Part shown: positions 12,404-25,060 of the stretch, one piece after another
Position numbering within the stretch: position 1 is the first letter of the stretch
How the letters are laid out: the number at the start of each line of letters is the position of its first letter
Assembly (NCBI GenBank): GCA_037893245.1
Contig: JBAIAA010000110.1
Span: forward strand, 930,001 to 994,000
Source of the DNA: Crossaster papposus
Taxonomy: Eukaryota; Echinodermata; Asteroidea; Velatida; Solasteridae
Direction of reading: 5' to 3'
Length of the DNA stretch: 64,000 nt
Translations under genes and position numbers: made by a program
Notes under the pieces: generated by a model
The model's database searches: none
What the model saw: only the letters and a program-made list of their open reading frames with translations
Told to the model about the DNA's origin: nothing

Positions 12404-14169
12404 AATGGACAGACCTTATAGAGTATACGTTGAGTTTCACCTGGTTCTTTTTAGAAGTACACAAACTCACAAAAGAGATTAGTCACAGTAGGGCTGGTCT
12501 TGAACCTTTATCTTTTTGTCAGGGTTTTTGGAAAAAGAAAAAAAAGTTTGGCTGGATCACTGCACACCTGTATCGAGTTTTTCTCTAATTTGCAGGCTGC
12601 TTCAAATCTGCATCTACAGATCTGGCTGTAATGTCTAAGACCTATTGTACATTAAATTGTACGTATGTGTGTGCACTTAATGTTTTACAGAGAAATTCCC
12701 AGCAGTTACAGCCAATCATAAGATTTGTACTTCAACACTCTGTATCTCTTCCTATAATACTTCTTCATGTTTCCTCTTATTCATGTCAACAATACACCCC
12801 TTACCCTCTCCCCAATTTCTCATCAAGAAAACAAATCGTTATCCTCAAGTTCCTTTTTCCCGATCCCGCCGGGCAGCTTTTGTCCCTTTTTTTCCCCCCA
12901 CCGCAATTTAATTAACCAGCCGTCTGCTCGCGGCGCTGACAGCGCAAATTAAGTTTGCCTTGTTGGCCACTGCAGCCATCAGCTACCCAACTGGGCCCTG
13001 TCTACAGCGAGTAAGCTTCCGACCCCGGCGTTGTTATTATGGGCACGAAAGACAAGAAGAAGAGGCAAATGAATTGTAAACACGACGCTAGATGTGTTGG
13101 CAACGCTGGATTTGGCCGGCGGAACAAACACGGCGCCAGCGGGATTTGTTTTAAGCGACTGTGCATATTAAGTGAACAGGTTCCTGTTGCTTTGAAGTTT
13201 TTTTATCTGCCCCATTTATTGGGGTAACCCTTTCGAAAGATGATGCTAGAAAACAAGTGAGATTTGTCTGCAGATGCCGGGGATTTTCTCTTTCTGTTTT
13301 TTTTTCTTTCTAGGCAACAGTTCAAGTAGATGGACTGAAAGTATATGCATGCTGTCTTATTCTTAACGTTAAATGAGACATGTTTTTCTTTTTATTTCCA
13401 TAGGATTCATAGTAATAATTTTTAAAAAAATCAAAACCATCAAGCATTGACATAAACTTAACATTCCTTGAGAAGTTTCTTTTCCGAGCATTTTTCTGTT
13501 GTAAACATTTGAAACTATGCAAATCTTGAACTTCACAGTTTTGTGTATATTTTTTTTTAAAGAACTCAGCCACAAACTTACATGCAAAAAGGAAACTATG
13601 AAATCATTTTTCCTTACATTATTGTCTACAGTAAAGAATGTAAATGTACAGTTTGTCCAGGGGTTTGTCAATTTTCTCAATAATAACTAAAATGGTTGCA
13701 CCATACATCTGTGTATACCTTCCTTTATACTTCAGACAAAGATGTCACATTCCACTTTTATTAAAGACAGAGCAAATACTTTTATTTGCTTCTCAGTGTC
13801 TGCCAAACAGTCTGTGCTGGTACGTGTATGCTTTCTGTGAACACTAAAATATATTTACGCAGGTAACTATTAAAACAGAATCATCAGTGTTTTTATAAAG
13901 CTAATGAATAGAAAAGTGTCTCTTCCTCAGTTCCTAGACGGGTAATGTTTTAAAAATTAGCCCTTTAGTTGGATGCTCATACAACGAGATGAGACAAGAT
14001 GCGACGTGCCAGTCACACTGTATGACATCATGCAAGCAAGTTGCTTGGAAATGCCCTTCATAAAATCTAAACAGCCCATCCTCGTCTCTGGTTTATTAAC
14101 AATGATCATCCCCGACCCTCGGAATGGTGACGCCCGTTCACTGGATGCTGGTAGTGATATCTGCATGTG

Positions 14170-14491
14170 AGTAAGCGAATGGTTGAGTCCACACGGGGAA
14201 TAGGGAGGAGGGGAGTTTCAGTTTCAGCGGCATCAGTTGTGGCATCTCTCTGTTGAAAGCTGAACCGCTAGTGCGTTGCTTGGATTCACTTCTCATTTGC
14301 CCATTTCTTTGCATAAATAAGCGGATGGACAGTAGTTTGGTGAATCTTGATTGTGGAGTGCTTGTTGTTTAGCGTATTTTTTTTAAGATTCTCCGGGCTA
14401 TCGGTAGTTAATCTGCGGGGGTGTGGTTGAGATCGTTAGAGGAAGGGGGACGGGTACCCATATCGGCACCCGTGGCCCACCAGTCATCACC
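14170..14491 (+). promoter_or_regulatory. Putative 5' leader/promoter of first exon 1a
   Basis: Repeat-free, relatively G+C-rich sequence directly upstream of the ATG at 14492. A TATA-like CATAAATAAG lies at 14312-14321, about 170 bp before the ATG. The transcription start is not visible from sequence alone. Confidence 0.3.
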
Positions 14492-14547
14492 ATGCCCAAA
14501 ATGAGGAAACTTTGGAAAATTCTTCGTAAGACGTCACTGGCCAGGAG
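14492..14547 (+). CDS. RAP1GAP: Rap1GAP alternative first coding exon 1a
   Basis: An ATG in a good start context (atcaccATGc) opens a 19-residue basic peptide, MPKMRKLWKILRKTSLARR, whose last Arg codon is split by the donor AG|gtatgt. The donor phase (2) is exactly what the common acceptor at 51917 needs: AG+G gives Arg and the frame continues RREMDG. The peptide is rich in Lys/Arg with spaced hydrophobics and could form a short amphipathic helix for membrane or partner binding (inference). It is too short to recognise by homology. The call rests on start context, donor and phase fit. Two other first exons (27135, 37031) would be mutually exclusive with it. Confidence 0.6.
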
Positions 14548-14929
14548 GTATGTATGTACTCTCAGGAGCCCCCACTGTTGGTAATTGATTCATTATTGCC
14601 AAGAATTGGAATAACAAATTATGCTTGAAGCAGTGACATCTGACAAATGATTATTTTCCCCATAATGAGATTCCTGCTTTATCTTTTGGTATTTTTCTTA
14701 CAGCAGCATAAAATCATTTGACGATTTGTATATTTCAGGTCATTTCCAGTCAGCAGTTCGGCAGCTGTTTTATTCATTTTTATGTTATTAATAATATGGT
14801 CAAATTTAACTACACTGAGTAGTCGCATTTTTACCTAAACTGATTTGTAAAAAACGAAACGAAAAGGCAAAAGGGTTAAATGTTGTATGTTAATTGATGT
14901 GCGCTCAGTTTAGGTTGGGCTTATTTTAG

Positions 14930-15160
14930 TTCATTCTTTGAATGCGAAGTGAATTTGATGTAACATAACATTTGCTGCAAATGTCGCTGGAGTTGAAATG
15001 TGTTCAACTTTTGGGAATTTCCAACGCAAAAACTTCCCCGTAAGTCCAAATTCGCACAATGATCGGCTTGGGTGTAGGAATACTGCAAGTGTAGTTCCAA
15101 GAGTTGAGGATGGAGCACAAGTGTTGTGAATACAAAACATGCCAAATGAGGCTTATATGA
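14930..15160. repeat. Family F copy joined to family G repeat
   Basis: 14930-15055 is the reverse of the 3940 and 16620 copies (AGTGAATTTGATG, GTTGAAATGTGTTCAACTTT). 15056-15160 carries GGAATACTGCAAGTGTAGTT and GGAGCACAAGTGTTGTGAAT, repeated at 29585-29675. Confidence 0.62.
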
Positions 15161-15200
15161 GGCTTATATGATCAACAAAAACTATTCCTTATAATGCACT

Positions 15201-15420
15201 AAATGCAGCAATCAATGGGAATCTTGAACCTAGCCTACTTAAGCCTTTACTCTTATTTACCTTCCATCTTGAACTACCAACGTGAAGATTTATCTCCCAT
15301 TCGACGTAATTCATTGAGAGAAAGATGAATGGGAGGGGAATCATTACGTTGTAGTTCAAGACAGAAAGTGAACAAGAGTGAAGGCTTGAGGTTCAAGATT
15401 TGTAATAATTGCTGCATAAA
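15201..15420. repeat. Foldback element with about 75-bp arms
   Basis: AAATGCAGCAATCAATGGGA, ATCTTGAACCTAGCC and CATCTTGAACTACCAACGT on the left pair with ACGTTGTAGTTCAAGA, AGGTTCAAGATTTG and AATTGCTGCATAAA on the right. An inner stem CTCCCATTC/GAATGGGAG sits near the centre. Confidence 0.85.
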
Positions 15421-15938
15421 GCCCACAAATGTCCTACTTCTATTCTGATTTTGTCCTCCAAAGTCTTTTTTTTTATCCTGTTTTGTTTTTATATTTTGAT
15501 CCTACTTTTCTCTCACATTTATTGTATTTAGAGTATTCTCTCGCATGTTCACCTTGTCTGCTTGAAAGCCTATATACTATTTTTGCGTGGCAACGTATAG
15601 GTAGTTCTGTATGCATTAATTACTATCTACCTGCCAAAAAGGGTCTTTAATAAAAGGTCTCTGCTCAGTTTGTATGTTTATTTCCGTAGGCCTGAAGCGA
15701 CGTTTATTAATTGTAAAATGCAAGGAACCTACTGCAAATTTGCACAGACAGTGCGGGCATGTGTAGCTACCATTTTCAAGGGCAAGGCCAGCGTACATTA
15801 ACCTTATCCTGTTAATACAGTTTTCAACGAAAAAGCTCTACTCGCATTAATGCTTTAATACCAAAGAACATGGTCTCCCATTACAGTAATGCCTAATTTG
15901 AGACAGCAAGGTTTGCAGATATTAAATATATTAGCTTT

Positions 15939-16211
15939 AATGGTAGAATGCACCATTTGCAAACATAAAACAAAAATTATTATAAAATACCTTACTAATT
16001 AGTCTTGACTGTAAGTGAATAACAGTCTCAAGCACTTTCTGAAATCACGGCACCTGGTGTGTATTTGTACCAAATACATGTAGTTAGGTTTTTCCAATAG
16101 AAATAAATGTTAAATTTAACCTGATGTAATTAATATTTACTATAACAAATGAATCCTCTAATCTTTTCATTTAAAACAAATACAGCAACAGCAAATGGTG
16201 TACACTGCCTT
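15939..16211. mobile_element. MITE family A, diverged copy
   Basis: Left end AATGGTAGAATGCACCATTTGC and right end GCAAATGGTGTACACTGCCTT followed by TA. Both ends carry the TTTGC version of the terminus, so this looks like a derivative with two identical ends. The interior is strongly diverged. Confidence 0.65.
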
Positions 16212-16619
16212 TAGGCCAGTATCAAGCAATTTCCTATCACACTCGCAGTACGGTACAGTAGTTACGTTAAGTTTTTTTTCAGTTTTTTTTTACGAGGCAC
16301 ACGTAATTACTTTCCCCAACCATCTGCGGTGATAAAAGGGCTGGTTCTTTGAAATTCACAACCTCTTGTCATTATTACGCCGTTTTTTTGATGTACGGGC
16401 TCGTAAAGGATTCAGTAAATTTTGTGAGTTCTATAGATTTTCAAAGTGCATGCATGCATTGGTTTTTTAGGGTTATTTTTCTTCATTGAGATTTCATTAT
16501 GGGATCTGATGAAATACTTAGAGTTGGAAGAATAAGAGTCTTGGCGAATTGTGGGCAAGCAATGTTTAGCCGTAACATTTAAATTGATGGTTTTTAAATT
16601 CTGACGCACCCCATGCATA

Positions 16620-16780
16620 AAAGCTGGTTCATATTCAGGGTAATTTTTTGTGCCGTGAATTCACAAAAATTGAACACATTTTAACTCTTTTTATCATTCT
16701 AATTCTGGCCAATTTTGCAGTAAATGCTTCATGACATCAAATTTGCTTCAGTTCACCTGAAATATGAACAGGCCTTGAAC
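16620..16780. repeat. Family F repeat copy
   Basis: Contains AATTGAACACATTTTAACTC and TCATGACATCAAATTTGCTT in the same order as the copy at 3940. Confidence 0.62.
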
Positions 16781-17123
16781 ACAGCCATCCTCCAGAAGTT
16801 ATTATGAATACCTACATGTAGCAAATTAAAACTCCATACCCAACAAATGAAGAACAAAATTTGCAGTCATTCTAAACGAAAATTAAATGGCACATCACAA
16901 ATTAGCAAAAAAACAGGGAAGGGGAAAAACAAATCAGACTTTGAATCCTAAATAATATTATAATAATATTATAATGGAATACTATTATGAACCATGGTAG
17001 AGCTGTTTTGTTTAGTGTACATGTATATAATTAGTATAGACTTGGCATTTTCCCTCTGAAGATTCTTTAGTGAGGCAGGGGGCATATAGGCATTGATCAG
17101 AAATATCTCAAGATTAGATTGAG

Positions 17124-17191
17124 TGGGAGGGGGGGGGGGGGGAGGGAGGGGGGGGGGGGGGGAGGGAGGAGGGGGGGGGGGGAGGAGGAGG
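17124..17191. repeat. Purine-only G-rich tract
   Basis: 68 bp of G with occasional A and no pyrimidine. It has potential to form G-quadruplex or triplex DNA. Confidence 0.95.
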
Positions 17192-18510
17192 CAATCTGAG
17201 AAACCATCAGACAAGGAGATGTTGTGGCTTTGTGATGGAATCGATTTGCGAACTCTACCAAGCTGGTGTGGTTTACCTGCCCCATAGGTGCCTGTCATTG
17301 GGAATTCAAGCTTACCGAATCCCACCTGAGTGACATGGCCAGAGGGCTAAATATATACATGAGTTTAACCATAATGGTTGTAATGATAGCCTATTAGAAT
17401 TCCGTGGTGGGGAGGGGTCTTTAAGAGACTGAAATTCAGCCTTGCAAAACAAATCTTTAATTCACATACCAAAATGCTAGGCAGTTTTTAATATTTGTTG
17501 CTAAACATAATTTCAGAACTTGTTGTATGATGGTGATTTTACTTTGCAAAATAAACAAACCCAAGGCTGTAGCTATCCTGTAAAGGAAATTGTTAACAGA
17601 TAAAAATATATGATTGATTGATTGAGCAAATTTAGTGTAGAAAGTATGAAGATACACATAATGTATATGGCTGTACGAAAAAGATTTTTTTTTTACAAAC
17701 GGTGAAATGTAAGCCTAACCATTAAACACTGAGGTACAGCTTATATAATCTTTACCACAATGTTTGTTTATAACTGGGACATTTTGAACAGCAAGAGAAA
17801 CATCAACATTATTTTTAAGATTCTTAGTGGAAAAAAAACAAACAATTACGTCACTGCCCAGAATAGAATGATACTTTTGTTAATACCAGAAAGAGAAACA
17901 AGTAGTATTGTGTGACGTCAGTGTTTACATGTTCTTCAAGATCATCTGATGTAAGAGATAATCCAATTTTGACCGCAAAATTAAGGGAAGAGCAGAAACA
18001 AAACCAAAGTTCATGACATCTGCATGATCAAACAGAGTAGAGCATAAACCAGAATTTGTGGAATTGAATGTTGATGAGGCCTAGCTAGCTATAGCACAGT
18101 TCGAGGTGTAACTTTCGGAAGACATTAGATCCGAGACTCTAGACCTAGCTCGATCGCCATGCCCGTCAACCCAACAAGCGATTGACGTCATTTAGCCTGA
18201 AAGTGAAATTCTTTTTATTGGCACCAAACTGGGCTCTTTACTTGCGATGAGTCATCCTTTGGCACGAGGGTTCAGAGAGGGACTGTACTTGAGGTTGAAA
18301 CTTGGGAGTTTCTAATCTCAATGTTTGGCAATTCATTGTTGTTTTGAAAACCAATCGTGTTTTGATAAAAACTAGCCGCGATGACTAATTCACTCATGTT
18401 TTTGTTTTGGGATCTTCGTTGACCAAAACACCAAATTTATTGCAACATTAGCAATGACAGCATTTTCACATAATATAGTTTCACATTCTGACGTCTGTAC
18501 ATGCCTGTTA

Positions 18511-18908
18511 AAAGTAGGAAACCTTCTTGCAGATATCTAAAAATGTTACTATCGAATTATTAAGAAATATCTTACTTATTTGAAAGTAAATAATGATTGT
18601 AGGCATCTAGCAAAATGATTGCGCTAAATGTTTTATAATTGTTTCGAAATATAGAATAAAAAATACTAACAAATTCACAATCTCAGGACGGCGATAGCAA
18701 AAAAACAAGAACAACATGGTTCTTAAAGAAACACTGTCCGACGCCAGTTGAAGACAAATGCCGTTTTTGGTTGCTTTTCTTGTCATCCATAATTATAAAA
18801 CTTTGGATAGGTCAGTTCAACGATATTTACTATAAAATACAACCCCCCCCAAAAAAAAATCCATTTATGATAATTCAAACAATTACCAATGGTGTATTTA
18901 GCTACCTT
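18511..18908. mobile_element. MITE family A copy
   Basis: Begins AAAGTAGGAAACC...GCAGATATC, contains GAATTATTAAGAAATATCTT and GTAAATAATGATTGTAGGCA, and ends ACCAATGGTGTATTTAGCTA followed by CCTTTTAA. A short run of C then A (18843-18859) interrupts the right arm. Confidence 0.8.
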
Positions 18909-20360
18909 TTAAGGGGCAATTTTGTAAATTATAGATTATTATATTCCATTGTAAACATAAGGATCTAAACAGAAGCACCTGTTGACTGAAAGTGCATGAT
19001 GTCAGTGAACTAATTAGGTAATTACAGCATCGCAAAACTATCAATCGATTGAGCAAGAAGGCATTTAAGGACCCCACAATGGATTAAACAAACAATTATG
19101 GTGAAATATCCGGACAAACTGTAGAGCAGTTGAGTCATCATCGTTGTTATGATCGTACTTTACCCAAATCTTAGCTGTGATTTCATGTTGTAATTGAAGT
19201 AAACATTTATTTTGGAATTCAGTATGTAATAAATGTGTTATTACTTCCTCTTGTAATCTCATATTATTAAACTCTGTATTCTGTAACCCCGCCCCCCCCC
19301 CCCATTAGATTTCTAGTGATGGACCACTTTTGGGAGTTTTCAGTATTGTACTTAAAACAATTGACGTATTCAGTGCATAAATGCGACTGTCGCCACAAAA
19401 TGAGCTTAAAGGTAGACTTGTTTTAGTAATTGAGACATTTAAAGATCTAAATTCTGCAGAACAATTGTAAGGCGTTCTGGCAAAATGAGACGGAACCGGG
19501 CACATGGCATAGTGTAGAAAACCGCAAAATAATGAAAAATGGGCGATTTTTAAAAATATTTTTAGATTCATTGATTTTCGTAATCTTTGGCATGCCTCCT
19601 AGCTATATTTTGTTAAGAAATAGTATGGAAGTGGTGCAATAAAAGTGTTTTCAAGAAAAAATGATGGGCATTTGTCCATATCACATGTACAAAACTTGAA
19701 ACTTCACAGGCCTTTTTCTTAATATTGTACTTTTGCGGCATGTTGATAAATGCGAATTATAATTAGCCATAACTTGTTAATAGAATGTCCGATTGAAGTG
19801 CACGAAACAGCATTGTAAGGAGAATTTTATCCTCTTTTATTTTACCTAAGAACCTTCATTTCAACCTCTGCCCAGTTCAATCTCATCTTTCCAGAATCCC
19901 TCACAATTGCTTTGCATTGGTATACAACAGCCAGTTAGTTTCTTTTCCAGTTTAACCATTTGAGACAGTGCAATGTATTTCATTAACATTTTATATTTAT
20001 GTCATAAACAAACTACAATAGACAGATTGGTTTACATATTTTTGCCTCGTACAATTAGCATTAGTGCTCCCATCATGTACACAGGTGTATTGTGTATCAT
20101 CAATAAATCCACTCTGAATGGCACTTTTATGCATGTCGTTTTGGGCTTGATGAAAGATGTGTCATTCACATTGATTTGTAATGCTTCTTCAGGGCAGTTA
20201 ATTTGTCCACGTTGTGTAACCTAATACGGCCATTTAAGCAGACACCCTAGACCTGGTAAATAATGTAGGACTAGGCTCTTATGCCAAACAAATTTTCGTT
20301 CTGACATGAATTTTTTTGTTTAAGATAAATATTATCTCATGTGCAACATCCCTTACCTTA

Positions 20361-20891
20361 CCAATTTCCTGAAGCTGCTAGGCTCAAACAAATTCTAAGC
20401 ACATAAATATTCTTAGAATTCTACCTTGGCAAAAACAGGGTTACATACCTATATTTCGGGTGAAATATGTATATTGTTTGTGATTGATATTGAGGTTGCT
20501 TAGCATGAAAAGCATGAAGTTTTGGCTGGTAACCTGTTTTTGCTGAGTAAGACTTTTTTTGTGCTTAGCAAATTTGTGTGCTTGGCCAACTTTTGTGCTT
20601 ACAGCTCCATAAGATTGGCCCCCTGTGTTTTCCTCTAACCTATGATCTGGGGCCAATTTCACGGAGCTGCTAAGCACAAAAATTTGCTTAGCATGAAAAT
20701 TTGTCCTTGGTAAAAACAAGGTTACAGACCAAATTTTCACGTGATCTTTATTGTTTTTGATTGATAATCAGCTGGTTTTTTGCTTAGCATGAAAAACACG
20801 TAGAATTTTGGCTGATAACTTGTTTTTATTGAGCAAGACTTTTTTGTGCTAAGCAAATTTTTGTGCTTAGCAGCTCCGTGAAATTGGCCCC
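20361..20891. mobile_element. Tandem pair of family D MITEs
   Basis: Copy 2 (20649-20891) is complete: it starts GGGGCCAATTTCACGGAGCT and ends AGCTCCGTGAAATTGGCCCC, a near-perfect terminal inverted repeat, with inner AAGCACAAAAATTTGCTTAG. Copy 1 (about 20361-20623) is an older copy with the same order of blocks, ending AGATTGGCCCC. Both have the same orientation and lie 25 bp apart. Confidence 0.88.
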
Positions 20892-21437
20892 TGTTCTGTT
20901 TCAAGGAGAATGCTAATTCCTGCCTTTCAGTTTTCCTGAGTACCTTCTCTTTTTTAATTTCTTTTGTGGCCCTGTACCTGGAGAAAGCTCGTTCAGCCAA
21001 ATTTGCATTAAAATAAATCTCAACACATACATAAAGTGTTTCTGTAGCGAGTGAAATAAATTTGTCTTCTCCATATTTAATGGAAAGATAGCTTTTTTCT
21101 TTCTTGAGGTGTTCTTCAAGGTGAGTTCTTCTGCATAAGCGCACCTGTAAGACTCTATTTCTCTGCATGAGCTGGATAATTGAATTCTGCCTTCTCCAAC
21201 CAGTTAATCCTATTTGAGCTGACAACCCCATCTTGAAACCTGTGGATTTCGCACTGAATTACGGCTAAGTCGTTAAAGGGATTGCACTGGTGCAGATAAA
21301 ACCAGCCTCGATCCTTTAATACAAGTTTAAAAAGACTGGGGTTTTCGGATGACTGGTTTCATTATCGTCTTCAAGGTGATTTGAGGCCCCTGAGTTTTCT
21401 TCTGCACGTAGGGCATTTCATAAAATGCACTGACTGT

Positions 21438-21830
21438 GACCAAATGTGACCTGTTCCAATGAAGCCAGGACAAAGTCGCACAATGTGTTTTATTACATTG
21501 TACTCCTGAAGTTATTTCGGGGTGGATTTTATCATTTTTAGGTTATGGGTTTTCCTGAATTAGCAACTATTAATCTACAAATAACAATCTCCCCAAATTG
21601 GAACATAATCCGTCACCCCAAAGTGTGTTTTTTTGGTCGATTTTTGTGAAACAGTTGTGTATAGAAATAATACGCTTTTCTGAACTTTAAAGCTGGTTAT
21701 CTCATAATTAGGTTATTAGAGTTTTATCACTAATTCATTGCCCCTGGAAGTTAGGGTAAGGGTACATAAATGTAAATAATACATCATTTTAAAGCTGAGG
21801 ACCTAGAGAATTTGAAAAAAGCTAAATCTT
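21438..21830. mobile_element. Family E MITE copy
   Basis: Begins GACCTGTTCCAATGAAGCCA, then CGCACAATGTGTTTTATTAC, and ends GAGGACCTAGAGAATTTGAA. Its interior is about 85-90% similar by eye to the copy at 698. The right terminus is missing. Confidence 0.78.
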
Positions 21831-22230
21831 TAAAACAATTGGAGCGCAGTCACAAAAGTTGTACGTGTATGTATAAGGTTGTTAGGTGATGGGTACCATA
21901 TTAGTTCGGAGTGTGATGGTTGTCTACTCAATAGACAAAGTACAATACTGTGTATGATTTTTGTCGAGGAAAAGACTTATACACCATTAATTGACATTGT
22001 TCAATCACTCAACAACCATTATTTAGTTCTTTAGTCCTTAATTTTTTCCCATCTTTGTGGACCCCACTCGACATTATTACAATTTCCTCTCACGGAGAGG
22101 AATACTTGACATTGATGAATTTGTATTTGTATGGCCCCTGTTGCCATGGCAACTCACTGATTGTATCATTTTTACTTTTCCAACAGCAGCGTATTTAAAG
22201 TGTTTGACTTGTACGGAATTGTCAGGTTTA

Positions 22231-22522
22231 AAGGTAGAATACACCATTGGTAATTGCTTGAATTATCATGAATCTTGGGGGTTGTATTTTATAGTAAATA
22301 TCGTTTAACTGACCTGTCCGTAGTTTTGCAATCACCGGATGCTAAGAAAACCCAGAAAAACGGCGTTTATTTTCGGGGGAAAACGGGGAACACATTCAGG
22401 ATATCTAGCTCAATAATTTTGCTGGATGCCTACAATTAATATTTACTTTCAGATAAGTAAGATATTTCTTAATAATTCGGTAGTAACATTTTTCGATATC
22501 TGCAAATGGTGTATCATACCTT
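22231..22522. mobile_element. MITE family A copy, 5 kb downstream of exon 1a intron repeats
   Basis: Starts AAGGTAGAATACACCATTGG after a TA and ends GCAAATGGTGTATCATACCTT. It lacks the central hairpin (deleted between the AAAACGGGG stretch and the GGATATCTAGC block). The TA at the right end is mutated to CA. Confidence 0.85.
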
Positions 22523-23946
22523 CAAGGAATATTGTGAGGGTGCCTTTAATTATACGCCTGTTCGCTCACTGCAGTTTGTCCCGATCCTCCACAGCTGCCT
22601 CGCTTTGTTGCCTCCAGCCTGCTAATTGTTAACGCTTTAGAGAATCCCTGCTCCCGATGACGACGAGACGAGAGGCAAAGCTCTGGTGAGATTTCAATCG
22701 GCGGGTTGCCATGGCAACAGAGGCCATCAAAATACAAAGTAATCTATTTCTCTCCGTAAGAGAAAATTGTAATAATGTTGAGTGGGTTCCTCAAAGAAGG
22801 AGAAAATGAATGACTGAGGAACGAGATAATGGCCATTGATTGATGAAACAATGTCTATAATTAACGCTGTATGGCTAAGTTTCTTCCTCAACAAAAAAAT
22901 ATATGAATTTAAACTTGTCCATGAAATAAAATGTTACTTTGAGTTTCAGTTCATATTTTTTATTTCTAATTGAAGAAAAGACCTTGAGGATCGTAAAAAA
23001 TGGCACCGAAGACCAAGTCAAACTGTCTTTCTGTTGTTCTGATGATACACGTAAAGTCAAATAACTTACATCACAGTACAGCTTACTAATACATGAAACT
23101 TCCAAATTAGACAGAATTGTTCTGATAATTATCAGTTGTTTCTGAATGAGACTGATATTTGGAAATTTAAACAAGCATGACTTTTGTGTAAAATCTGCCT
23201 TTTTGAATCTAGTAAAATACATTTGTTGTATCTTTGAGATTTTTCGGCCAATCATACAAAATGATAATTTCATTCCCATTTCATTCCGGATTTCTAAATA
23301 AGCAATTTTCAATCAAACCGCATTGTTTCTCGTTAATGCTTACCTCCCCCCTTTAGCCTAAACATATTAGATCAGAAAATATCCACTGTTATCAAGCTCA
23401 CATCTTGGCCTATTCTGATATTAAGTGTGCATGGGTGCTCATTTATCTAAGCCCTGGGCCCACAGTATATGCAATATCTTCGTCACCATGATCAGTGTTA
23501 GTCATTTTGGCTGAAATTGACCCCCGAGGATTTTTACCTTGTGTTGTAATTTTGAAATACACACAATCTTTTTCTCTTTCTCCTTTGATTTTTTGTTTAT
23601 ATCAAAATTGCATTTCTCAGTCCTCGAAGGTTATCTGTGAGATTGGGGTGAGATGTAGAAACACCTGTTTGGGAATTGGAGATCGATGACTAATTAGCAT
23701 AATGTGGGCAGTGGAAATTAAGGTTTTAAATAATGCACTTTTCAATAAAATTTACCAGAAAGGGACGTCAAATAGTTTTTATACATTTAAAAGGAGTAGA
23801 ATTTGGACAGAATGTGTTCCTATATGACAAGTTATATCACACCCTTTTAGGGAGATGCCCAGATAAATATATAGTACACAAACAGTGATCCACATTATCG
23901 TTTGAAGCTAATTAACAGTACAAATTGTTGGAAAGGAAAGGGCTTA

Positions 23947-24070
23947 AAGATAAGATACACCATTTGCAGATACCGAATTATTAAGAAATATCATACTTAT
24001 TTGAAAGTAAATAATGATTGTAGGCATCCAGAAAAATTATTGCGCTAGATATTCTATAATTGTTCTAACT
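23947..24070. mobile_element. MITE family A, one-ended fragment
   Basis: Starts AAGATAAGATACACCATTTG after TA and runs through the GAATTATTAAGAAATAT and AAAGTAAATAATGATTGTAG blocks, then stops at the inner GATATTCTATAATTG segment. The other end is missing. Confidence 0.75.
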
Positions 24071-25001
24071 GTTTTGAAAAACATGCTCGACTTTATAACC
24101 ATTTTGTACACGAGAAACAAAGAAATGTCTCCACAAGGATACAAATTTGAGGATCCATGTATGTATCTATGTGGGTTTAATGCCCCCCCCCCCCCCCTTC
24201 CCTATCAACTGTACTCGCTCATCATCAATGTGCATTTACAGAGCTAATTGCGATGCAACTCGGTTGTATGTGAAGACTTCATAGTAATAAACCATTAGCT
24301 TCAAAGATTGCAACTTGAGTACGCATGACGGCGCTTTGTCGCCTCGTGCGACAGCATGGCAAGATGGTTGAAAATGTTGTAAGGTCACAGACTACGAATA
24401 CTTGAAGTTGTCAGATTTGGGTGTGAGGATAGAGTTTACTGACGTATGTGGGCTGCGTACAAGTACAAGCCTCCACCTATGGGTACAGGCTCTTTGGTTT
24501 GGAAAAAACAGACCGAGTATAGTGGTAACATTTTTGAGGTCTTCAGTAAAGGTAGAACAAGGTGGGTTAGGGTATAATGAAAGAAAATGTAGAAGAAGAC
24601 CAATTAGAGTGTTCTGAGTTTGAGATTAGATAGATTTCACTTAGCACACAAACCCTTTGGATTGTCCCCATCACGCAATGTGTACCAAAAGAATTGATGG
24701 GTTCACGTGCAAATATACATGTACATGTACATATATTCGCATTTTTGTATCACTGTGGAGACATGGCTTTGTTCTCGTGTACAAAATGGTTAGAAAGTCG
24801 GGCACGTTTTTCAAAATGCTCCCATTTTAACCATAATTTTTTTCCTGGGTTGAAATTTCGACCCAATATACCCTATATTATACCCTAACCCAAACACTAA
24901 CCCTAACCAACATCCTAATCCTAGTTTTTGAGTAATTTAAGTAAAATCAAAAAATCTAATTCGTGAAATTCCCAGTGGAGACCTATTCATCTATAGAAAT
25001 T

Positions 25002-25060
25002 TACCCTCCGGAGACGTTTTGTCTCCATTGTACACATTATGTTCATGTCTCCAGAGGGTA
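25002..25060. repeat. Short inverted repeat
   Basis: TTACCCTCCGGAGAC and GTCTCCAGAGGGTA flank about 29 bp. Likely the core of a small foldback element. Confidence 0.6.

Larger units (their letters stand above)
1..14169. other. Upstream region without a supported gene
   Basis: I find no exon here that can be defended. Open frames are short, AT-driven or lie inside repeats. The recognisable content is transposon-derived: family E (698-1105), family D remnants (2061-2104, 11423-11677), family A (3406-3744, 7607-7979), family F (3940-4080), a large foldback (5380-5544), hAT-like MITEs (5936-6147, 9207-9378, 10858-11053) and a SINE (9840-10144). There are also poly-C (566-589) and poly-G (12368-12401) tracts. 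A G+C-richer patch at 12890-13230 and a short exon-like segment at 12129-12155 are unexplained. Confidence 0.6.

Noticed and set aside
12156..12588. Glycine-rich plus-strand frames
   Set aside because: Translation of the G34 tract; no coding evidence.
13039..13227. 62-codon frame in a G+C-richer patch (MGTKDKKKRQ...)
   Set aside because: Considered as a further Rap1GAP first exon, but no AG|GT donor in phase 2 is present; the only nearby GT after CAG (CAG|gttcct) is weak and phase 0.
16969..17325. Minus-strand proline-rich frame
   Set aside because: The Pro-rich stretch is simply the translation of the poly-G/purine tract at 17124-17191.
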